In this document: piece after piece, positions 14,576 to 18,470 of the stretch
Layout of the letters: every line of letters begins with the position of its first letter
How positions within the stretch are numbered: the first letter of the stretch is position 1
NCBI GenBank assembly: GCA_030625465.1
Contig: DAOUQS010000010.1
Span: forward strand, 1 to 18,470
Source of the DNA: Amylibacter sp.
GTDB taxonomy: Bacteria; Pseudomonadota; Alphaproteobacteria; Rhodobacterales; Rhodobacteraceae
DNA: 18,470 bases
Direction of reading: 5' to 3'
Notes under the pieces: model-generated
The model's database searches: none
The model's input: the letters and a program-made list of their open reading frames with translations, nothing else
Told to the model about the DNA's origin: nothing
Translations under genes and position numbers: made by a program

Positions 14576-16048
14576 GTTTAATATATAGAATATACAGGCT
14601 GACAAAGTGGCCGCCGCAGGAACGGTTATCACCCATGCTGCGATGATTGTCAGGAAATGCGTTCTGCGGACAAGTTTGCGGTGCTTGCGTTTAGCGCTGG
14701 TCTGTTTTGAAGCTTCCGAGGTTATGATTTTTTCAACTTTGCTATCAGATGTGGAAAAACGCCAGTGGGCTTCGCGGAAAAATCCGACCCCAAAGATTGC
14801 GCCAACTGCGATATGGGTCGAGCTAACGGGCAAGCCTAACCCCGATGCGACAATGACAGTGATCGCTGCTGAAAGCGCAACGCAATAAGCCCGAAGCGGG
14901 TTCAGTTTGGTGATTTGTTCTCCAACCATTCTGATCATTTTAGGGCCAAACAATACCAGCCCGAAGGAAATCCCAACGGCCCCCACACCCATCACCCAAA
15001 GGGGGATTGAAACCTTGGATACAACCTCGGCGGCTTCTGCGGTGTGGACAATAGCTGCAAGGGGGCCGACTGCATTCGCCACATCATTCGCACCATGGGC
15101 AAAGGATAACAGGGCGGCGGCACAGATCAGCGGAAGCTTGAACAAGCCGCGCACGGTTTCCTTGGTGTTGGCCTTGCCGCTGGATTGGCGGTGAATAAAG
15201 GGGCGTGCAATAAAATATGTAGCGGCAAAAGCAATTGCGCCGATATATAGCGCGGTTTGCAGGTCAATCGTTACAATTTTTTTCAGCCCTTTGACAGCCA
15301 GATATGTAGAAAACGCGCCAGCCATAATCGCGATAAGTACCGGTACCCATTTGCGTGCGGCGGCTATCTTGTCTTTCCGGTCGGATATTTTTGCTTTGAT
15401 AAGCCATAAAAACAGGGCTGCCACCACGCCGCCCAACACAGGTGATATCACCCAGCTGGCCGCAATCTTACCCATGGTTGCCCAGTTTACAGCTGTAAAT
15501 CCTGCCGCGGCAATGCCTGCACCCATAACGCCTCCGACAATGGAATGGGTGGTTGAAACCGGTGCGCCCAGCCATGTGGCCAAATTCAACCATAGTGCGG
15601 CGGAAAGCAGGGCCGCGAACATGACCCAGATGAATACTTTAGGATCACCCACAGCTGCGGGATCAATGATACCTTTCGATATTGTGCCGACAACATCACC
15701 GCCTGCAAGAAGTGCGCCTGCGGTTTCGAAAACAGCGGCAATGACCAAGGCGCCCAGCATGGATAAGGCGTTGGAGCCTACTGCCGGGCCCACATTGTTG
15801 GCCACATCGTTTGCGCCGATATTAAGGGCCATATAGGCACCAACGGCAGTTGCCGCGATAATGATATAGCTTTGCGCGTTCCAGCCGAAAAACAAACTGG
15901 CGATCAGGCCTGTCAGAATAATGAAAGCACCGGCAATGCTGGGGGCGATATAGGCGCGGCGGGTTGCAATATTGGCCTGTTCCAGCCGGACACGGCTTTT
16001 CAGATCGCGGTCCAAAGTTTTGTTCGGACGAGGTTTTTTCGAAACCAT
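14561..16048 (-). CDS. pit: PiT-family inorganic phosphate permease
   Basis: The 495-residue inner-membrane protein is a low-affinity phosphate (metal-phosphate) symporter of the PiT family. The two inverted-repeat signatures are present: GANDVANNVGPAVGSNAL (78-95) and GANDVANAVGPLAAI (319-333), each with a downstream GAPVSTTHSIVGG (161-173) or GLPVSSTHIAVGAIFG segment. About ten to twelve membrane helices are expected. A charged cytoplasmic N-terminus (about 1-34) and a central basic loop (KAKISDRKDKIAAARK, about 218-233) are also seen. GAAAGG lies about nine bases before the ATG at 16048. The gene is alone, without the phoU-like orfA partner found in some alphaproteobacteria. PhoB-like half-sites lie 80-120 bases upstream. 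Confidence 0.95.
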   Translation of the reverse strand: MVSKKPRPNKTLDRDLKSRVRLEQANIATRRAYIAPSIAGAFIILTGLIASLFFGWNAQSYIIIAATAVGAYMALNIGANDVANNVGPAVGSNALSMLGALVIAAVFETAGALLAGGDVVGTISKGIIDPAAVGDPKVFIWVMFAALLSAALWLNLATWLGAPVSTTHSIVGGVMGAGIAAAGFTAVNWATMGKIAASWVISPVLGGVVAALFLWLIKAKISDRKDKIAAARKWVPVLIAIMAGAFSTYLAVKGLKKIVTIDLQTALYIGAIAFAATYFIARPFIHRQSSGKANTKETVRGLFKLPLICAAALLSFAHGANDVANAVGPLAAIVHTAEAAEVVSKVSIPLWVMGVGAVGISFGLVLFGPKMIRMVGEQITKLNPLRAYCVALSAAITVIVASGLGLPVSSTHIAVGAIFGVGFFREAHWRFSTSDSKVEKIITSEASKQTSAKRKHRKLVRRTHFLTIIAAWVITVPAAATLSACIFYILNTFII

Positions 16049-16127
16049 TGAATGGGCCTTTCAGGCAAGGGTATTCTGGTGTTTTGGAATCATATTGAAT
16101 TATGATTGCGCGTTTTGTAATTTGGTT

Positions 16128-16167
16128 CTGTAACAATGCGGTAAACGACCTGTAACAACATTGTAAA
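16128..16167 (+). promoter_or_regulatory. Four PhoB-like half-sites phased at 11 bp
   Basis: CTGTAAC (16128), CGGTAAA (16139), CTGTAAC (16150) and TTGTAAA (16161) start exactly 11 bases apart, the spacing of tandem PhoB half-sites (consensus CTGTCAT plus four). All read on the plus strand, away from pit. A phosphate-transport gene next door makes PhoB the obvious candidate. Opposite orientation to pit would suit repression; in Sinorhizobium meliloti PhoB is known to repress orfA-pit. Confidence 0.6.
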
Positions 16168-16204
16168 AGCGCGCAAGATAGGTGCGATTAAAGTACATGA
16201 TCTG

Positions 16205-16232
16205 TTGACTCTGATCTAATTACCCTTATACC
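16205..16232 (+). promoter_or_regulatory. Candidate rpsD promoter
   Basis: TTGACT (16205-16210) and TATACC (16227-16232) are separated by 16 bases. Transcription from about 16239 would give a leader of some 120 bases before the rpsD GTG. Confidence 0.45.
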
Positions 16233-16254
16233 CCCGCTATCGCGATATTTTGTC

Positions 16255-16300
16255 GTGACCATATTGGTGTTTGTGGCCCCGGCAACGGGATGCCTGTCAC
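16255..16300 (+). promoter_or_regulatory. Potentially structured rpsD leader
   Basis: GTGAC (16255-16259) can pair with GTCAC (16296-16300), enclosing a small CCA/TGG hairpin (16259-16267) and a stronger stem, GGC-CCCG with CGGG-AT-GCC, closed by a GCAA loop (16275-16294), a GNRA tetraloop. S4 regulates its own synthesis through mRNA leaders in other bacteria; I recognise no known leader class here. Confidence 0.35.
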
Positions 16301-16359
16301 CCGAAGCGTATCTGCCAAGGGTAAGGAAAGCATCTTTCTTAATTCGAAAGGATCCAGCC

Positions 16360-16980
16360 GTGACTAAACGTACAGCTGCCAAATATAAACTAGACCGCCG
16401 TATGGGCGAAAACATTTGGGGTCGCCCAAAATCACCAGTAAATCGTCGTGAATATGGACCAGGTGTTCATGGTCAACGTCGTAAAGCCAAATTGTCCGAT
16501 TTCGGTATCCAGCTGCGCGCCAAGCAAAAGCTAAAAGGTTACTACGGTGATTTGACAGAAAAACAATTCCGTCGCATCTACACCGAAGCTGTTCGCGTGA
16601 ACGGTGATACAGGTGAAAACCTGATCGGCCTGCTGGAACGTCGTTTGGACGCGGTTGTGTACCGTTCCAAATTTGTACCGACCGTATTTGCGGCACGCCA
16701 GTTCGTGAACCACGGCCACGTCACAGTGAACGGCAAGAAGGTTAATATCCCGTCTTACCGTGTGAAAGAGGGTGACGTGATTGAAGTGCGCGAAAAGTCC
16801 AAGCAAATGAACATGGTGCTTGAAGCCGCTGTTTCGCAAGAACGCGATCTGCCGGAATATATCAATGTTGACCAAAATAAGAAGGTTGCAACTTTTGTAC
16901 GCACACCTGGCCTGTCAGACGTGCCGTATCCTGTCATGATGGAACCAAATCTGGTTGTGGAATATTACGCGAAGAACTAA
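16360..16980 (+). CDS. rpsD: 30S ribosomal protein S4
   Basis: S4 nucleates 30S assembly by binding the 5' domain of 16S rRNA and shapes decoding fidelity. The 206-residue product is typical of Rhodobacterales: [20 protein letters not shown] at the N-terminus, then [17 protein letters not shown], and [20 protein letters not shown]. The S4 RNA-binding domain (about 96-160) has [32 protein letters not shown] and [18 protein letters not shown] chose the GTG at 16360, preceded by AAAGGA at 16347-16352; the upstream open frame (from 16255) adds 35 residues unlike any S4. It is a lone gene, not in the alpha operon, and ends in a clear terminator. Confidence 0.97.
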   Translation: MTKRTAAKYKLDRRMGENIWGRPKSPVNRREYGPGVHGQRRKAKLSDFGIQLRAKQKLKGYYGDLTEKQFRRIYTEAVRVNGDTGENLIGLLERRLDAVVYRSKFVPTVFAARQFVNHGHVTVNGKKVNIPSYRVKEGDVIEVREKSKQMNMVLEAAVSQERDLPEYINVDQNKKVATFVRTPGLSDVPYPVMMEPNLVVEYYAKN

Positions 16981-17002
16981 TCTTATCGCGACATAAATTT
17001 TT

Positions 17003-17031
17003 AAAGGCTGCCCTAATGGGCTGCCTTTTTT
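17003..17031 (+). terminator. Intrinsic terminator of rpsD
   Basis: AAAGGCTGCCC (17003-17013) pairs with GGGCTGCCTTT (17018-17028) around TAAT with one T-T mismatch, and six Ts end at 17031. It is 22 bases after the rpsD stop. Confidence 0.93.
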
Positions 17032-17175
17032 ATTTTCGGGGTTTGGCAGGAGTATGGGTGCAAAGTAAAATAGCAACATATAAAAAAATTATTCTTTATT
17101 CACACAAATAAATATATAAAAAACTGAAGTTATGAGTATCATTCCATTAAAGTTTCACCAGTTTAGGGAATGCCA

Positions 17176-17844
17176 ATGAAAAATCGCATCGCAGGGCTTT
17201 TGGCCTGTCTATATTGTTTAATAACACCAGCACTTGCGCAAGATGTGCAAGATTGGACCGGTCGGTATTATGGCGCATCCTTAGGCTTTGTGGATGGGAC
17301 ATCAAACCATAGTTGGCGCGGTACACCAGCAGGGGTGGATGTTGACGTAAAGGGCGGTATGATCGGGGTGACTTATGGCCATAACTATCAAGGTAAAAAC
17401 ACTGTTTACGGTTATGAAGTTGATCTAAGCGCATCAAATGCAGATGGCTTTTTGATTGGTGGAACAACGCCTTGCATCACTCCGGGTGAAGCCTGTTCCA
17501 GCGAACTGGATGCGCTTGCCACGCTTAGAATGCGTGTCGGGATTCCTTTGAATAATGGATTTCTGCCATATATAACTGGCGGGCTAGCGGTTGGTAAAGT
17601 TAAGGCTACTGCCGATTTGGGTGCCTGCGGCCGTGCCGGTGATTGTTCGCTGAATGAATTGATGGTTGGTTATACGGTTGGCGTTGGCGTTGAAAAGATG
17701 TTCAATAACGGTTGGAGTGCCAAGGCAGAGTATCTTTACACGCATTTTGGCAGACAAACCATGGATGGTTCTAGGCCGGGTAATAATGTTGCCGGTGTTT
17801 TCAACTATGACACATTCAAGATCGGTGTGAACCGCCGTTTCTAA
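17176..17844 (+). CDS. Small outer-membrane beta-barrel protein, OmpA/Omp25-like
   Basis: The 222-residue product has a signal peptide (KNRIAGLLACLYCLITPALA, cleavage near 21) and then a chain of alternating strands. Examples are WTGRYYGASLGFVDG, GGMIGVTYGHNYQ, VYGYEVDLSAS, LATLRMRVGIPL, FLPYITGGLAVGK, VGYTVGVGVEKMF and SAKAEYLYTHFG, ending in DTFKIGVNRRF. The final aromatic residue is the usual signal for barrel insertion. An eight-stranded barrel of the Omp25/OmpW-like outer-membrane family is the natural reading; no transport role can be told. Two cysteine pairs (CITPGEAC and CGRAGDC) probably lie in outer loops. AGGGA at 17165-17169 suits the ATG at 17176; the ATG at 17170 abuts it. Closely similar terminators flank the gene, which is thus a single unit. 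Confidence 0.85.
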   Translation: MKNRIAGLLACLYCLITPALAQDVQDWTGRYYGASLGFVDGTSNHSWRGTPAGVDVDVKGGMIGVTYGHNYQGKNTVYGYEVDLSASNADGFLIGGTTPCITPGEACSSELDALATLRMRVGIPLNNGFLPYITGGLAVGKVKATADLGACGRAGDCSLNELMVGYTVGVGVEKMFNNGWSAKAEYLYTHFGRQTMDGSRPGNNVAGVFNYDTFKIGVNRRF

Positions 17845-17870
17845 AAGTTCCGCTGACTTCGTGAGATTAC

Positions 17871-17899
17871 AAAGGCTGCCCTGATGGGCGGCCTTTTTT
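17871..17899 (+). terminator. Intrinsic terminator of the outer-membrane protein gene
   Basis: AAAGGCTGCCC (17871-17881) pairs with GGGCGGCCTTT (17886-17896) around TGAT, with a T run to 17899. The T run overlaps the stop codon of the convergent Lrp gene. It differs from the rpsD terminator at only two positions. Confidence 0.93.
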
Positions 17900-18368
17900 A
17901 TTGGTTGATCGGTAAGGGGCGGTTTTCTGCTATGCTTTCCATTGCGAAGTAAGAGGTCACGCTGTCCAGTTCGATCCCGTCAATCAAGCGCTGGTAAACA
18001 CGATCATAGCTTTGCATGTTTTCGGTCACGACTTTAAGCTGGTAATCGTAATCGCCACCGATACGGTGAAAATCAACCACTTCGGGGATGGTCAGCACAT
18101 GGCGGCGAAACTCTTGTAGCCAGTCAACCGAATGATGACGGGTGCGTAACATTACAAATACCACCAGATCCAGCCCGACCTTGTGGCGATCCACCCGCGC
18201 GGTCGCGCCTTGTAAAACATCCGAGGCGGTTAAAGTTTGCAACCGTCGCCAGCAGGCATTTTGTGACAAGTTGATCCGCTCTGCCAGTTCGCGTTGCGAT
18301 AGCGAAGAATCGCGTTGCAGTTCAGACAGGATACGAAGGTCAATATGATCTATATTTTTTAATTTCAT
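17898..18368 (-). CDS. Lrp/AsnC-family transcriptional regulator
   Basis: The 156-residue protein has the standard two-part layout: a helix-turn-helix (about 8-55: IDLRILSELQRDSSLSQRELAERINLSQNACWRRLQTL) and an effector-binding RAM domain (about 65-140, with VVFVMLRTRH, FHRIGGDYDYQLKVV and DSVTSYFAMESI). These proteins assemble as dimers to octamers, sense an amino acid or related compound and often repress their own gene and activate a divergent one. Here a gene starts divergently at the right edge. No ribosome site precedes the ATG at 18368; instead the palindrome GTCATATGAC occupies that place, and a TATTAT box (18389-18384) would start transcription within a few bases of the ATG, so the mRNA may be almost leaderless. 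Effector unknown. Confidence 0.92.
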   Translation of the reverse strand: MKLKNIDHIDLRILSELQRDSSLSQRELAERINLSQNACWRRLQTLTASDVLQGATARVDRHKVGLDLVVFVMLRTRHHSVDWLQEFRRHVLTIPEVVDFHRIGGDYDYQLKVVTENMQSYDRVYQRLIDGIELDSVTSYFAMESIAENRPLPINQ

Positions 18369-18440
18369 AGGTCATATGACACATAATATTTAATATATAC
18401 AAATTAAAAAGATGAATTATTCAAGAATAATAGGTCATAT
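18368..18440. promoter_or_regulatory. Lrp-type control region with a repeated TAGGTCATAT
   Basis: TAGGTCATAT occurs at 18368-18377 and again at 18431-18440, 63 bases apart, close to six helical turns. The first copy extends into the perfect palindrome GTCATATGAC (18371-18380). Between them an inverted repeat ATTATTC/GAATAAT (18416-18431) flanks two As. The layout suits a multimeric regulator binding one face of the DNA; binding by this Lrp is inferred. Confidence 0.5.
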
Positions 18441-18464
18441 TGCTTTTAATAAATGGAGATTATG

Positions 18465-18470
18465 ATGCCT
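18465..18470 (+). CDS. Start of a divergent gene, cut by the window edge
   Basis: GGAG at 18455-18458 is followed by ATGATG at 18462-18467, and the window ends after two more bases of the second reading. The ATG at 18465 has the better spacing (six bases). Only two codons (Met-Pro) are present, so the product cannot be told. It is probably the target of the divergent Lrp-type regulator. Confidence 0.4.

Larger units (their letters stand above)
16049..16359. other. Divergent control region between pit and rpsD
   Basis: This gap of about 310 bases holds no credible gene. A frame open from 16255 into rpsD merely extends S4 with residues unlike the family. It contains the pit leader with its ribosome site (near 16057-16062), four phased PhoB-like half-sites (16128-16167), a possible rpsD promoter (16205-16232) and an rpsD leader able to fold (16255-16300). 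Confidence 0.65.

Noticed and set aside
15291..15836. A 181-codon open frame on the plus strand
   Set aside because: It is antisense to pit; its Ala/Thr/Pro-rich content mirrors the hydrophobic codons of the transporter.
16255..16359. N-terminal extension of rpsD by 35 codons
   Set aside because: The residues are unlike S4, and a strong ribosome site precedes the GTG at 16360, which gives the standard 206 residues.

Overview
The window looks like ordinary chromosome from an alphaproteobacterium, most likely of the Rhodobacterales/Roseobacter group. The reasons are the S4 protein sequence, a bacterial NDUFS4-type complex I accessory subunit, a single-chain pyruvate carboxylase, a PiT phosphate permease and a PotFGHI-type putrescine importer with a GntR regulator. 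Base composition is moderate. No phage, transposon, CRISPR array, toxin or defence system was seen. These assignments come from reading the translations and recalling the families; no database search was made.

Layout. (1) 1-1147, minus: the first 382 codons of uvrB, running off the left edge. An AT-rich gap with palindromes and a LexA-like motif follows. (2) 1467-2804, plus: an NDUFS4-like subunit, tRNA-Arg(TCT) and a DUF2189-type membrane protein. (3) 2818-6792, minus: a four-gene importer operon ordered potF-potG-potH-potI, closest by eye to the E. coli putrescine system. (4) 6947-9073, plus and divergent: a GntR/FCD regulator and a class III omega-aminotransferase, probably for putrescine. 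(5) 9188-10156: an AT-rich sulfotransferase-like gene that looks foreign next to its neighbours. (6) 10301-14529, plus: pyruvate carboxylase and a closely coupled calcineurin-like phosphodiesterase. (7) 14561-16048, minus: a PiT phosphate transporter. (8) 16360-16980, plus: rpsD, behind a leader with possible secondary structure. (9) 17176-17844, plus: a small outer-membrane beta-barrel protein. (10) 17898-18368, minus: an Lrp/AsnC regulator, divergent from a gene that begins at the right edge.

How the genes work together. Regions 3 and 4 form a putrescine uptake and first-step catabolism module. An identical palindromic core, ATTTGATCAAAT, lies in the potF leader and again between the regulator and the aminotransferase, so the GntR protein probably controls both arms. 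A hairpin with a U-rich tail between potF and potG may keep binding-protein mRNA in excess over permease mRNA. Between pit and rpsD lie four PhoB-like half-sites phased at exactly 11 bp and pointing away from pit, which fits phosphate-dependent control, possibly repression, of pit.

I did not find a convincing new multi-gene system. The items most worth a second look are regulatory: the shared GntR palindrome, the phased Pho boxes, the Lrp repeat spaced 63 bp apart, and the LexA-like motif before uvrB.
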